This document shows, one piece after another, positions 26,106 through 34,781 of a DNA stretch of 64,000 bases. The notes under the pieces are model-generated. The model was not told the origin of the DNA and made no database searches. It saw only the letters and a list, made by a program, of their open reading frames with translations. Source of the DNA: a virus. The stretch is taken from IMG/VR virus record IMGVR_UViG_3300021181_000006, positions 62,001 through 126,000 of that record. One strand, 5' to 3'. The translations under genes and the position numbers were made by a program. Numbering within the stretch: position 1 is the first letter of the stretch; every line of letters begins with the position of its first letter.

Positions 26106-27042
26106 GATCCTGACTCTCCCTACTCGGGAGAGTCAGCCCAATATGCAGCATGGCGTGTATGTTATTGGACTTGGTGGAATCGGATCCTGGCTCGTTGAGC
26201 CAGTGATGCGGTTCCTCCATTCCAAGAAGATGCTCGATCATACTGATATCATTCTGGTTGATGGCGATAAATACGAAGCAAGTAATCGTAATCGTCAAAT
26301 CGTTCATCCTAAGCTGATTGGTATGAATAAAGCGGATGCGACTGCGCAACGCATGCGTTCATACTTCCCAGAGTCATCCATTATCGCAGTGCCTCAATTT
26401 ATCTCAACAAAGCATGGGTCCTATTTCAAACAGTATCCTGCCAGGACCTGGATCCTCTCATGCTCAGATAATAATGTGTGTCGTCTCCATCTCAGTCAGA
26501 TTGCTGATGGCATGGATAATGTCACATTATTAACTGGTGGTAATGAGATGACTGATGGCAATTCTCATCTCTTTCATCGTACTGCTCGTAGCCATCAGAA
26601 TGAGACCTTACTGAAGAAGCATCCTGAGATTGCAGAAGCAAACGATGGTGATCGTTCAGCAATGTCATGTGAACAGCTTGCAGCATTACCTAGTGGTGGG
26701 CAGATTATTGTCACCAACTTTGTTTGCGCATCCACTATGTTAATGCATTTTTATCAATCCTGGGAAGCATATGCCAACCACAAGATCCCCGACTACAACG
26801 AATCATTCTTTGATATCAACAAATGCGCTTTCAACAGCATCGAAACTCGCTCCAGATCACGCGAGCAAGAACGTAGTCCAACAGAGCGAAACATTAGAGC
26901 GCGAGTCAATCTCTCAGAAGTCACAGCAGCCAGCGCAGAGCTTGTCTTCAATACCACCGAAGAGCCACCTCGGGTCCGAGATCGAGATCGAGGAGGAGGC
27001 GCTGGTCCTGCAGTTCCCGGACCAGAAGTTGAGGCTCGATAG
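26089..27042 (+). CDS. ThiF-like E1 activating enzyme, PRTRC ThiF-like
   Basis: 317 aa. Nucleotide-binding GLGGIG (27-32), VDGD (57-60), ASNRNRQ (64-70) typical of ThiF/MoeB/UBA1 adenylation domains. MSCEQLAALPSGGQ places Cys194 as the candidate thioester cysteine. No zinc CxxC pair was seen, as in the PRTRC ThiF group. The C-terminal ~70 residues are Arg/Glu-rich low complexity. It would adenylate the modifier at 23275. Confidence 0.85.
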   Translation: MAESSEILTLPTRESQPNMQHGVYVIGLGGIGSWLVEPVMRFLHSKKMLDHTDIILVDGDKYEASNRNRQIVHPKLIGMNKADATAQRMRSYFPESSIIAVPQFISTKHGSYFKQYPARTWILSCSDNNVCRLHLSQIADGMDNVTLLTGGNEMTDGNSHLFHRTARSHQNETLLKKHPEIAEANDGDRSAMSCEQLAALPSGGQIIVTNFVCASTMLMHFYQSWEAYANHKIPDYNESFFDINKCAFNSIETRSRSREQERSPTERNIRARVNLSEVTAASAELVFNTTEEPPRVRDRDRGGGAGPAVPGPEVEAR

Positions 27043-27043
27043 G

Positions 27044-27385
27044 ATGAGCAACTGGCCTATTGTCGATATGACCGACAATAGGATCATTTATGGATATGTA
27101 AATATTGATGAATGGTATGCAAATCCTGATGAATTATCGTGTATTCCTCTACCATGTGGTGATAAGTGGTTAGAAATTACTCCAGATATGACATCTGGAG
27201 TATATCTGGCAGAGATGCAGGACTGTCTCGCTGAAGAGCGCGATTATCCAAGAGTCTGCGTGGAATGCGGAACGCTCATTTCTGAGTGTTCAGTCCATAC
27301 CACGCAAGAATGTCCTTCGTGCCGTCAGGAACCAGAACAAGTATTTCCACTCCATGAACTGCTGTCAACACCAAGAGGTCCATAA
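27044..27385 (+). CDS. Hypothetical protein with zinc ribbon
   Basis: 113 aa from ATG 27044 after GAGG. C-terminal CVECGTLISECSVHTTQE then CPSC may form a zinc ribbon. A longer in-frame start at 26771 overlaps the E1 tail and has poor protein character. TAATG coupling to the next gene. Confidence 0.65.
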   Translation: MSNWPIVDMTDNRIIYGYVNIDEWYANPDELSCIPLPCGDKWLEITPDMTSGVYLAEMQDCLAEERDYPRVCVECGTLISECSVHTTQECPSCRQEPEQVFPLHELLSTPRGP

Positions 27386-28563
27386 TGTGGCGATATGCCA
27401 TACAACCAGAGCTGGAAGACGCTACTATTTTTAATCAGAAGTTAGCTTCAGTGACAAGTAATCCTGAGACTGACTTTGTTCTTTCTAAATCTTCATGGTC
27501 AGAACGTAGAATGCGTGTGTTGAACGCGTATTTCACCACCAAGTACTTTGGATTGGATGTAAAACTCCTGACCACCATGATCTCAGAATCATGTGGATGG
27601 GATACGAAATGCTTAGTGAAAATATTTGATAGATTTGCTGCTGTCGATATTAAGCCTATTTCACTCTATTTCGATTATCGAGAAGAGTGTAGGGCATGCA
27701 TGCGTTGTCAGAATAGCCATTATATGCTGTCTCCATGGACTATGTGGGTAGGAATTAATTCCGCTCACCTTCCAGAGTCTCAGGGATGTAGAGGTGAATG
27801 GAGTAGTAATTATCCTGGCGTCACTGGTCAGGTGACCTCAGCAAGTAGAAATAGAACACTTATCGGTGGTGATCGTGGAGAGCCATATCCGGTACTTACG
27901 TGGAGTTTTGTAAAACACGAAAATAAGTACCGAATGATCTTTAGCGCACCGATACCTGACGTGTATATGACGACTTTCACTGGTCAGAGGACTATAGAGT
28001 TCGATAACATACGCGATGTTAATCGCTTAATGGTCGGCCTCGTCTATTTTATGCTCAGACAGGGAAGCAGCGGTCCAGGGATCAATATTGGATTATTAGA
28101 TCAAGGTGGCTTCGCTGTTGATTTCTTCAAGTCCGACAAATGGCAGCAGTCGTTGAACAGTTTCGTTTCATCATTCAGTAACGAACTTGATGCTACTACG
28201 TTTGAACGAAAGACTCGTCTGACGGAGTTATCAGCTATTAAGATCGTTCAGGAAAACTATTCTGCTCTTATTACAGAATATACGAGCATTGGTGATTTCA
28301 TGACGGCTACCTTTCCTGGTAAGACGTATATCGAAGTCGCGTCACAATGCTTTAAGCAGAAGATTCCAGAAGCCGAGAAGGCAAAGGAAGTTACAGAAAC
28401 CGCTTTAACCGAAGCTGTTGCTGCAACACCTGCGAAGAAGACACGCAAGAAGAAAGCTGTTCTTACTGGTGTCGAAGAAGATGTAGCAGTTGAAGAAGAA
28501 TCTGTACCAACGGCTATTCGTGCTGAAGTGGCTGTAGTAGCTCCTGCTCCTCAACCAGCATAA
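27385..28563 (+). CDS. Hypothetical protein with Lys/Ala/Val-rich tail, end of the cassette
   Basis: 392 aa. A CRACMRCQ pair at ~107-112 may bind metal. Core ~1-320 looks folded; the last ~60 residues (PAKKTRKKK then acidic and Ala/Val/Pro-rich) are disordered and partly DNA-binding-like. Co-transcribed with the cassette and closed by a terminator; a candidate substrate or accessory factor by context only. Confidence 0.7.
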   Translation: MWRYAIQPELEDATIFNQKLASVTSNPETDFVLSKSSWSERRMRVLNAYFTTKYFGLDVKLLTTMISESCGWDTKCLVKIFDRFAAVDIKPISLYFDYREECRACMRCQNSHYMLSPWTMWVGINSAHLPESQGCRGEWSSNYPGVTGQVTSASRNRTLIGGDRGEPYPVLTWSFVKHENKYRMIFSAPIPDVYMTTFTGQRTIEFDNIRDVNRLMVGLVYFMLRQGSSGPGINIGLLDQGGFAVDFFKSDKWQQSLNSFVSSFSNELDATTFERKTRLTELSAIKIVQENYSALITEYTSIGDFMTATFPGKTYIEVASQCFKQKIPEAEKAKEVTETALTEAVAATPAKKTRKKKAVLTGVEEDVAVEEESVPTAIRAEVAVVAPAPQPA

Positions 28564-28580
28564 CAATTCTTAGTGCACTA

Positions 28581-28609
28581 AGAATAGACCTGAAAGGGTC
28601 TATTCTTTT
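28581..28609 (+). terminator. Rho-independent terminator
   Basis: AGAATAGACC (28581-28590) / GGTCTATTCT (28597-28606) and TTT; overlaps an upstream 20-bp palindrome ATTCTTAGTGCACTAAGAAT (28567-28586). Confidence 0.8.
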
Positions 28610-28672
28610 AGCTAGTAAGTCGCTGTTGACCATCATGCCTGAACGGCTATGGTGTCTCTCACGAGGTGAGTC

Positions 28673-28840
28673 ATGAGTGAAGAGATGGAGAAGCACGCAG
28701 TCGTTGACTGTCCGAACTGCAAGTGCATTGATTACCTAAAGAAGTCAAAAGATTTATTTAAGTGTACAAACTGTGGATTAACGTTTGGAATTCCTGATGA
28801 GCCTAGGGGCCTGGTTTTTAATACTGGTACTGGCAAATAA
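28673..28840 (+). CDS. Small zinc-ribbon protein
   Basis: 55 aa with GAGGTGAG RBS. CPNCKCIDYLKKSKDLFK then CTNCGLTF: a classical two-CxxC zinc ribbon. Overlaps the next gene by 44 nt. Confidence 0.7.
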   Translation: MSEEMEKHAVVDCPNCKCIDYLKKSKDLFKCTNCGLTFGIPDEPRGLVFNTGTGK

Positions 28841-29096
28841 CGGGTTAGTAGAACTCCTTCATCACGGTAGAATATTTAAAGATATTAAACTGCGATTAAT
28901 CAGCATAAGCTGGTTAACTGGACTCAACTGCCCTTATTGCCTTTCATATAGGTCATCAGCACTTTTAGTGCTGATGACCTATCGGGAAACTCATCTCGGT
29001 TTACTTGGTATAACGATCTTAGCTCTAGCAACTGCTAGGGGATCAAATTTAGTCAATGACTACTTGGCGATCTATTCAAGAACGCCAAAGGCGTAG
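28797..29096 (+). CDS. Membrane protein, DUF1360-like
   Basis: 99 aa. Hydrophobic N-terminus (GAWFLILVLANNGLVELL), a central NCPYCLS motif, and a second hydrophobic stretch, the pattern of DUF1360 proteins common in phages. A perfect 16-bp hairpin lies within the coding sequence. Confidence 0.6.
   Translation: MSLGAWFLILVLANNGLVELLHHGRIFKDIKLRLISISWLTGLNCPYCLSYRSSALLVLMTYRETHLGLLGITILALATARGSNLVNDYLAIYSRTPKA
28948..28982 (+). repeat. Perfect 16-bp hairpin inside a coding region
   Basis: ATAGGTCATCAGCACT (28948-28963), TTT, then the exact complement 28967-28982. It may act as an mRNA processing, stability or attenuation element ahead of the ribonucleotide reductase genes. Confidence 0.75.
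29007..29022 (+). promoter_or_regulatory. GGTATAA promoter box
   Basis: CTTGGTATAACGATCTTAGC inside the end of the DUF1360-like gene, 100 nt before the ribonucleotide reductase small subunit start. Confidence 0.5.
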
Positions 29097-29106
29097 AAAT
29101 ATATAT

Positions 29107-30069
29107 ATGACAAAATCAATTTTAGGTCATCGAACCACCTATAAACCATTTGACTATGATTGGACGTTTAAAGCGTTTCAGTCTCAAAATCAGAGCCATT
29201 GGATGGCCCAGGAAGTACCAATTGATAATGATATTAAAGACTTCCATTTTACTTTAACTCCAGCCGAGAAATCATTAGTCACACAAGTGCTGAGATTTTT
29301 TACGCAGGCTGATCTTGCCGTATCTGATAATTACATTAATAGACTTATGCATCATTTTCATCTTCCAGAAGTTAAGATGATGTTATCAGCATTTGCAGCA
29401 ATGGAATCTGTTCATGTAGATGCCTATGCATATCTTTCTGATAGTCTTAATCTAGATTCTAATAATGATTTTTATCAGTCTTTTGTAGACATTAAATCTA
29501 TGAAAGATAAAGATGATTATCTTAATAATATTGAGATTACAGATATAGCCTCATTAGCTAAGTGTTTAGCTATATTTGGTGGATTTGTTGAGGGAGTCCA
29601 GTTATTCAGTTCATTCGCTATTCTTAATAGTTTTCCTCGTAGAGGATTATTGAAAGGTGTTGGACAGATTATCACATGGTCTATTAGAGACGAGAGTTTA
29701 CATGCTCAGTGTATTACTAAACTTTTTAGAGAGATCATCTCCGAAAACCCATCATTATGGAATGATGAACTGAAAAAGAGTTTATACCAGGCATGTCGAG
29801 ATTGCGTTAAACTTGAAGACGCTTTTATTGATGCCTGTTTTGATATGGGCGATATCGAAGGTCTGACGGCAGCTAGCATAAAAAAGTATGTACGATATAT
29901 GGCTGATATCCGACTTGGCGATCTTGGCCTCAAGAGTAATTATCATATTAAGCAAAATCCATTACCGTGGCTTGATGTGTTAGTGAATGGACAAGAAATG
30001 CAAAATTTCTTTGAGGGTAGGTCTACTAACTACTCCAAAGGAACTATTATTAATGACCTTGTAAGATAA
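29107..30069 (+). CDS. nrdB: Ribonucleotide reductase small (R2) subunit
   Basis: 320 aa from ATG 29107. Metal-ligand motifs of class I R2 are present: AMESVHVDAYAY (E-x-x-H and radical-region Tyr), FVEGVQLFSSF, RDESLHAQ. It generates the tyrosyl radical needed by the large subunit to make deoxyribonucleotides. Followed after 21 nt by the large subunit. Confidence 0.92.
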   Translation: MTKSILGHRTTYKPFDYDWTFKAFQSQNQSHWMAQEVPIDNDIKDFHFTLTPAEKSLVTQVLRFFTQADLAVSDNYINRLMHHFHLPEVKMMLSAFAAMESVHVDAYAYLSDSLNLDSNNDFYQSFVDIKSMKDKDDYLNNIEITDIASLAKCLAIFGGFVEGVQLFSSFAILNSFPRRGLLKGVGQIITWSIRDESLHAQCITKLFREIISENPSLWNDELKKSLYQACRDCVKLEDAFIDACFDMGDIEGLTAASIKKYVRYMADIRLGDLGLKSNYHIKQNPLPWLDVLVNGQEMQNFFEGRSTNYSKGTIINDLVR

Positions 30070-30090
30070 TCTTAGAAAGCACACCAAAGT

Positions 30091-32094
30091 ATGACCATTC
30101 TCGAATGCCTGGATCGACAAGACCTGATTGGTGCAAGAGACCTTTTATTAGCAGATATTAAAGAGCAGACAAAGTCGCTTAACTCGTGGGATAGTCCTCA
30201 GTATACCACGAGTAAAATCGTACAAGAGCATATTAAACTCGACTATAGTCGTGATGCTTTATTTACTTATTTCGGATTAGAGGTTATTAAAGATCGATAT
30301 TTTCTTCGCAATAAAGATCAAATTGTAGAAGACTGCCAGAAGTTCTGGGCGCGTATTGCTACTGGCGTAGCTTATGCAGGACTGAAGTCAGTTATTAAGC
30401 CTGGTGGCATTCAGTTGGTAAATCAGGGAATCTATGAAGTACACGACGTAGATCCATCAGGGAAACCAGTCCTGTTTCAGGATATAGTAACCTATGCACA
30501 AGAGTTATATGAGATTCTGTCGAAGCATTGGTTTACGTTGGCAACTCCTGTGCTCACGAATATCGGATCATCTCGTGGTTTACCTATTAGCTGCTTTCTC
30601 AATACTGTTTCTGATAGCATTGAAGGTATTTACGAGTCGTACTCAGAGAATGCGTTTCTATCGAAGGGAGGAGGAGGCATTGGCACTCATTGGGGCAATG
30701 TGCGGGGCAAAAATGCTCGACTTAGTACTGGTGGTAAGTCTTCTGGTATCATCCCTTTCCTTAAAGTCATGGATGCTTCTACTCTGGCTGTTAGTCAGGG
30801 TAATACCCGTCGAGGTGCTGCGGCAGTGTATCTTAATGTCTGGAACAGCGAGATTGAGGAGTTCATTGAGATACGTAAACCTACTGGGGGTGATCTGGAT
30901 CGTCGATGTCTCAATCTTCACCATGGCATTGTGGTGGACGATGCTTTCATGGTAGCGGTTGAGAACCGTACTTCCTATGCATTGCGCTGTCCTAAAACCA
31001 ATGAAGTAGTTAAAGAAATCGATGCTTTCGAGTTATTCCGTAATATCATGAAGGTCCGTATTGAGACTGGAGAGCCGTATATTCTCTTTATTGATGCAGT
31101 ATTGAAAGATACTCCAGTACATCATGTGGAGAAAAAATTATTTTGTCAGCAAAGTAATTTATGTTCTGAGATTACACTTCCAACGACAGTAGATCGCACT
31201 GCTGTCTGCTGCTTAGGATCATTGAATTTAGAGAACTACGATCAATGGAAAGATGATCCGAATATCATCTATACCGCTGTCCGTGCACTCGATAATGTTC
31301 TGCAAGATTTCATCTATAAAGCCGATGCACAGCAATATAAGAAGTCTATATTCTCAGCGACACAGGAACGATCTGTAGGGCTCGGTGTTATGGGGTACCA
31401 TGGCATGCTCATGCAGAAGGGTATTCCTTTTGAGTCTATTGGTGCACGATCACTCAATCGTCTCGTCTTTAAGAATATCCATACCAAAGCTAAGGCTGCT
31501 TCAGTGCGCCTTGGTCAGGAAAGAGGAGTCTGCCCAGATGGACTTGGAACTGTTTTTAACCAGCGCAATAGCTATGTCCTTTCTATTGCTCCAACAGCTA
31601 ATATCTCGGTTATTGCGGGAAACTCTACTCCGGGTATCGAACCGATTGTAGGACAATGCTACTTACAGAAAACATTATCAGGCTCTTTTCTGGTAAAAAA
31701 TAAGTACTTAGAACAGTATCTTGAATCTATCAATAAGAATACGGCAGAAACTTGGAAGGACATTATAGCCCACGGTGGGTCCATCTTACATCTTCCTTAT
31801 ATGGACGATAAAGCAAAGGCCGTATTCAAGACAGCATTCGAGATCAACCAACGAGAACTCGCCCATCAGGCTGGTGATCGACAACCATTTATTTGCCAAG
31901 CACAGTCGTTAAATCTGTTTTTCGACGTACCTGTATCCATGAAGTATCTTTATGATGTCCACATGGAAGCCTGGAAATCAGGCTGTAAGTCGCTGTATTA
32001 CCTGCGTAGCCAGCCTATCCTGAAGGCTGACTCGACGGAGCGCGAAGCAGTGCGTAAACAAATAGAAAATACAGAGTGTGCTGTTTGTCAATAA
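30091..32094 (+). CDS. nrdA: Ribonucleotide reductase large (R1) subunit
   Basis: 667 aa. Catalytic motifs: ATPVLTNIGSSRGLPISCFL, SKGGGGIGTHWGNVRG, NLCSEITLPT (active-site Asn/Cys/Glu), CCLGSLNL, APTANISVIAGNSTPGIEP, and a C-terminal CAVC redox pair. No N-terminal ATP-cone is evident, so allosteric activity control is probably absent. Forms a class I enzyme with the upstream R2. Confidence 0.93.
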   Translation: MTILECLDRQDLIGARDLLLADIKEQTKSLNSWDSPQYTTSKIVQEHIKLDYSRDALFTYFGLEVIKDRYFLRNKDQIVEDCQKFWARIATGVAYAGLKSVIKPGGIQLVNQGIYEVHDVDPSGKPVLFQDIVTYAQELYEILSKHWFTLATPVLTNIGSSRGLPISCFLNTVSDSIEGIYESYSENAFLSKGGGGIGTHWGNVRGKNARLSTGGKSSGIIPFLKVMDASTLAVSQGNTRRGAAAVYLNVWNSEIEEFIEIRKPTGGDLDRRCLNLHHGIVVDDAFMVAVENRTSYALRCPKTNEVVKEIDAFELFRNIMKVRIETGEPYILFIDAVLKDTPVHHVEKKLFCQQSNLCSEITLPTTVDRTAVCCLGSLNLENYDQWKDDPNIIYTAVRALDNVLQDFIYKADAQQYKKSIFSATQERSVGLGVMGYHGMLMQKGIPFESIGARSLNRLVFKNIHTKAKAASVRLGQERGVCPDGLGTVFNQRNSYVLSIAPTANISVIAGNSTPGIEPIVGQCYLQKTLSGSFLVKNKYLEQYLESINKNTAETWKDIIAHGGSILHLPYMDDKAKAVFKTAFEINQRELAHQAGDRQPFICQAQSLNLFFDVPVSMKYLYDVHMEAWKSGCKSLYYLRSQPILKADSTEREAVRKQIENTECAVCQ

Positions 32095-32125
32095 TTATCC
32101 ATTAACACTCACCAAGGTTTAAAAC

Positions 32126-32497
32126 ATGCAACTCCGCATCCGCTCCGGCGCTGACACTTCCGACATTGCTCGGATGGGTGTCATCGCTACTCATGCTCGC
32201 AAGCTGGCCCGTTATGCGGCTCAGACTCGCAGCCCATCATTCACTCTGAGTCTCGATAGAAATGAATACAGCGTTACCGTCACTGACCGCGCTGTCATCA
32301 AGCCTGTCGCTACTGTGAAGAGAAAGTCGCCATCTGTCGGCACAGACTCTCTTGGAACCAGCGCAAAGAAGATCATGGCCGCTCTTGATTCGGGTAAGGC
32401 TGCTTATCGCAACCTCACCTCTGAACAACAGTCCATTGCTCGTTCAGAGCGCTCCAAGCGTTCAGCTCGTACCGCAGCCGCGAACAGGGGCTGGTAA
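32126..32497 (+). CDS. Small very basic hypothetical protein
   Basis: 123 aa, rich in Arg/Lys/Ser/Ala, with C-terminal RSERSKRSARTAAANRG. Likely binds nucleic acid (inference from charge). GC-rich codons suggest strong expression. Own terminator follows. Confidence 0.65.
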   Translation: MQLRIRSGADTSDIARMGVIATHARKLARYAAQTRSPSFTLSLDRNEYSVTVTDRAVIKPVATVKRKSPSVGTDSLGTSAKKIMAALDSGKAAYRNLTSEQQSIARSERSKRSARTAAANRGW

Positions 32498-32503
32498 TAG
32501 TAC

Positions 32504-32536
32504 AAAACAGCCATGGTTATACCTGGCTGTTTTTTT
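32504..32536 (+). terminator. Rho-independent terminator
   Basis: AAAACAGCCA (32504-32513) / TGGCTGTTTT (32524-32533) stem with T run. Confidence 0.85.
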
Positions 32537-32551
32537 AGATATAGGGAATAT

Positions 32552-32890
32552 ATGTCAAAAGTCGAAGAAATATCCGTCGAAGCGATGGAGATTAAGGTCA
32601 CTATCGCTAAAGGACAGGAATTCGTACAGGTTATGGCGAAGGCACTTATCGCTATGCTAGACGCACATAGAGCTGTAAATTACGTGGAAAGCCGCATAGA
32701 GACAGCAGAAGGTGTTCCATTATCAATTACTATACAACGGATTGTGGATGGGAAGTCTCCCCATGATCTTAGGTTAGAAGCTGAACGCCGTGTTCAGATT
32801 CTCACCCTTGAACTTGATGCCTGTCATAGTGTGATCAAAGACTTGCAGTCTGAATGCATCGTGGCAAGATCGCAGACGAATCAGGTATAA
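32552..32890 (+). CDS. Hypothetical helical protein
   Basis: 112 aa from ATG 32552 with AGGGA RBS. Long helices (EAERRVQILTLELDACHSVI) suggest a coiled coil. Unknown. Confidence 0.65.
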   Translation: MSKVEEISVEAMEIKVTIAKGQEFVQVMAKALIAMLDAHRAVNYVESRIETAEGVPLSITIQRIVDGKSPHDLRLEAERRVQILTLELDACHSVIKDLQSECIVARSQTNQV

Positions 32891-32898
32891 AACTCTTG
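32884..32898 (+). promoter_or_regulatory. GGTATAA promoter box
   Basis: CAGGTATAAAACTCTTGG at the stop of the preceding gene and 72 nt before ATG 32956. Confidence 0.5.
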
Positions 32899-32955
32899 GT
32901 GGTAGGCATCTTAACGATCCAAAGTAAAATCCTGCCAATTTAAAAAGGATAGCCA

Positions 32956-33630
32956 ATGGCTATTAAGCGTAAAGAAGTTGTTGTTGATGTCGTTCATAAT
33001 CAGATCCGCAATCTGGTTGCTCGTCATTTTGATGGAGCTATTTCCAAGAAGGGATATCTTCATATGAATGCTGATGCTCTCTTTTCAGAGGCTCGTGCAC
33101 TGACTGGATCAGTCGATGAAGCTGGTCGAGTCATGAAGATTCTCCGTGAACTGACCCCTGATCATTTGACCTTCGAGGTCTTTTCTGAAGGCGTCTATGA
33201 TGGTAATAACATTGTTATCTATCGTCGTGGAGATCGTCCTGACTATCAGAAGCCGAAGTTGAATAAGCTGACTAATGGGCAGATGGCAAGATTGGCGTTA
33301 GGTTTACTGTATCAATATCCAGTAAAGCCTAATACTCTATTTTGTCAGTATAAGGTTACTCGTGCTAATATTGCTTCAGCTCAGGCTATTGCTGATAGGG
33401 TTAAAAAAACTGGTTATACTTTTTCCGCATCAGCAATTAACCATGCATGGATTCCTGTTATCAGTGATGCTGGTGCTCAAGAGATTATTGCTATCTACTT
33501 GAGATCTGTCGATCATCTTGAGAAGCTATCGATATCTATGCCTAAGAAGGCTAAAGTGAAAGCTAGAGCCATCTATGTCGAAGGTCATTACACTGCTAAA
33601 CAGCTTAAATCGCTATTAGATTCAATGTAG
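32956..33630 (+). CDS. Hypothetical protein
   Basis: 224 aa with AAGGAT RBS and its own promoter box and terminator. Mixed alpha/beta, basic C-terminus with KKAKVKARAIYVEGHYTAKQ. No family recognised. Confidence 0.7.
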   Translation: MAIKRKEVVVDVVHNQIRNLVARHFDGAISKKGYLHMNADALFSEARALTGSVDEAGRVMKILRELTPDHLTFEVFSEGVYDGNNIVIYRRGDRPDYQKPKLNKLTNGQMARLALGLLYQYPVKPNTLFCQYKVTRANIASAQAIADRVKKTGYTFSASAINHAWIPVISDAGAQEIIAIYLRSVDHLEKLSISMPKKAKVKARAIYVEGHYTAKQLKSLLDSM

Positions 33631-33636
33631 CTATTA

Positions 33637-33677
33637 AAGCGCAAGTAGAGTAAAAAAACTACTTGCGCTTATTTTTT
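33637..33677 (+). terminator. Rho-independent terminator
   Basis: AAGCGCAAGTAG (33637-33648) / CTACTTGCGCTT (33659-33670) with T7. Confidence 0.88.
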
Positions 33678-33740
33678 TACTATTATGATTCCAACTATAA
33701 CAGCCAATACAGGCTGCAAACAATCCAAAGGATTTATCTC

Positions 33741-33989
33741 ATGGCTAAGTACGCTTCTAACAAGCAGATCGCAAGCAAGATGGCTTCGCGTGCTCTCAAT
33801 GGTGTTTTCGATACTCTCTCCGCTGATGCACTGAAGGCTGAGTTCGGCTTCCGTCGTCTGTCGGATGCTAAGGTCGCCAAGATTCAGGCAGTGGGCAATG
33901 CTCTCGTCGGCAAGATTCAGACTCGTCTGAACAAGCTGGCGGCTGGTCGTCAGCCCAAGGCTGCAGTTGCGACTGTTGTCGCAGTTTGA
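33741..33989 (+). CDS. Small basic Ala/Lys-rich protein, probably abundant
   Basis: 82 aa from ATG 33741 with AAAGGA RBS. Basic (KYASNKQIASKMASRAL...), GC-rich codon choice unlike most neighbours, single-gene unit between two terminators. Nucleic-acid binding or structural role is possible but unproven. Confidence 0.65.
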   Translation: MAKYASNKQIASKMASRALNGVFDTLSADALKAEFGFRRLSDAKVAKIQAVGNALVGKIQTRLNKLAAGRQPKAAVATVVAV

Positions 33990-34016
33990 TCATTCGTTGA
34001 TGTGTTAGTATAATAG

Positions 34017-34049
34017 CGCTCTCAGGGACTCAAACTGAGAGCGTTTTTT
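34017..34049 (+). terminator. Rho-independent terminator
   Basis: CGCTCTCAG (34017-34025) / CTGAGAGCG (34035-34043) with T6; ends 3 nt before a tRNA. Confidence 0.85.
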
Positions 34050-34051
34050 AT

Positions 34052-34137
34052 TGGTGGATGCGGCGAATGGTAAGCCAGCACGCTGTTAACGTGCCGTTAG
34101 AAATAACATGTAGGTTCGACTCCTACTCCACCAGCCA
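34052..34137 (+). tRNA. tRNA-Asn(GTT) with class II-like variable arm
   Basis: Acceptor TGGTGGA/TCCACCA, discriminator G, encoded CCA. Anticodon stem GCACG/CGTGC, loop CTGTTAA. The 15-nt variable region forms GTTA-GAAA-TAAC, unusual for Asn tRNAs, which are class I. Confidence 0.85.
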
Positions 34138-34140
34138 CTT

Positions 34141-34497
34141 ATGTTTACACCACAATCCGTCTCTGACACAGAAATAGAGGCCTGGTTTAGATCTCTATTT
34201 ACCATACCAGAGGCTATGCATGTTCATTATGAGTTCAGATTTCTTGTAGCAGAAAATATATATTGTAAATTATTGTATATTTATGCACCTGTTTTTGGCA
34301 CGCAGAAGAATACTATGGGATATTATAAAATCTGCTTTGGAGATCGTGGATCAAACGACTACCAAGAGGCAGTCTATCAGTATATCGATAAAGCTATCAT
34401 GAAGTTTATATATTATATACGTACTTTATCATCACTAGACCGCTCATTCGTCAGGATGTTATGGCAGCACAATCCAGCGTCACAGACGCAGAATTAG
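34141..34497 (+). CDS. Hypothetical protein, WF-helix family
   Basis: 118 aa. EIEAWFRSLFTIPEAMHVHY near the N-terminus recurs in the genes at 34461, 34768 and 48492: acidic-I/L-x-x-WF, then a strand. Unknown function. Begins 3 nt after tRNA-Asn. Confidence 0.65.
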   Translation: MFTPQSVSDTEIEAWFRSLFTIPEAMHVHYEFRFLVAENIYCKLLYIYAPVFGTQKNTMGYYKICFGDRGSNDYQEAVYQYIDKAIMKFIYYIRTLSSLDRSFVRMLWQHNPASQTQN

Positions 34498-34781
34498 AGA
34501 ACTGGTTTAAGACTGAGTTCTCTATACCACTGGCTATGGATGTAACTCACAGCGTGAGACCATTCCGCGTGTCAGAATCGCGTATAATGTCTTTATATTA
34601 TAAAGAAGATTTTTTTGGTTATTTACATTTTGAGATTTTTGCAGCATGTGCGTCGAAGTATAAGGTATCAGTGAGTGCATATAATCTGCAAGATGCATTA
34701 CGTCTGTTTATAGAGACGGTACGATCTTATCATATGCTGAATCCAACATTCATTTCTATGATTAAAAATGTTGCAGTTTAA
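34461..34781 (+). CDS. Hypothetical protein, WF-helix family
   Basis: 106 aa. ELENWFKTEFSIPLAMDV matches its upstream paralogue (34141). Overlaps neighbours by 37 and 14 nt. Confidence 0.65.
   Translation: MAAQSSVTDAELENWFKTEFSIPLAMDVTHSVRPFRVSESRIMSLYYKEDFFGYLHFEIFAACASKYKVSVSAYNLQDALRLFIETVRSYHMLNPTFISMIKNVAV

Noticed and set aside
30494-30955. Alternative-frame 153-aa frame within the ribonucleotide reductase large subunit
   Set aside because: Shadow of a conserved enzyme.
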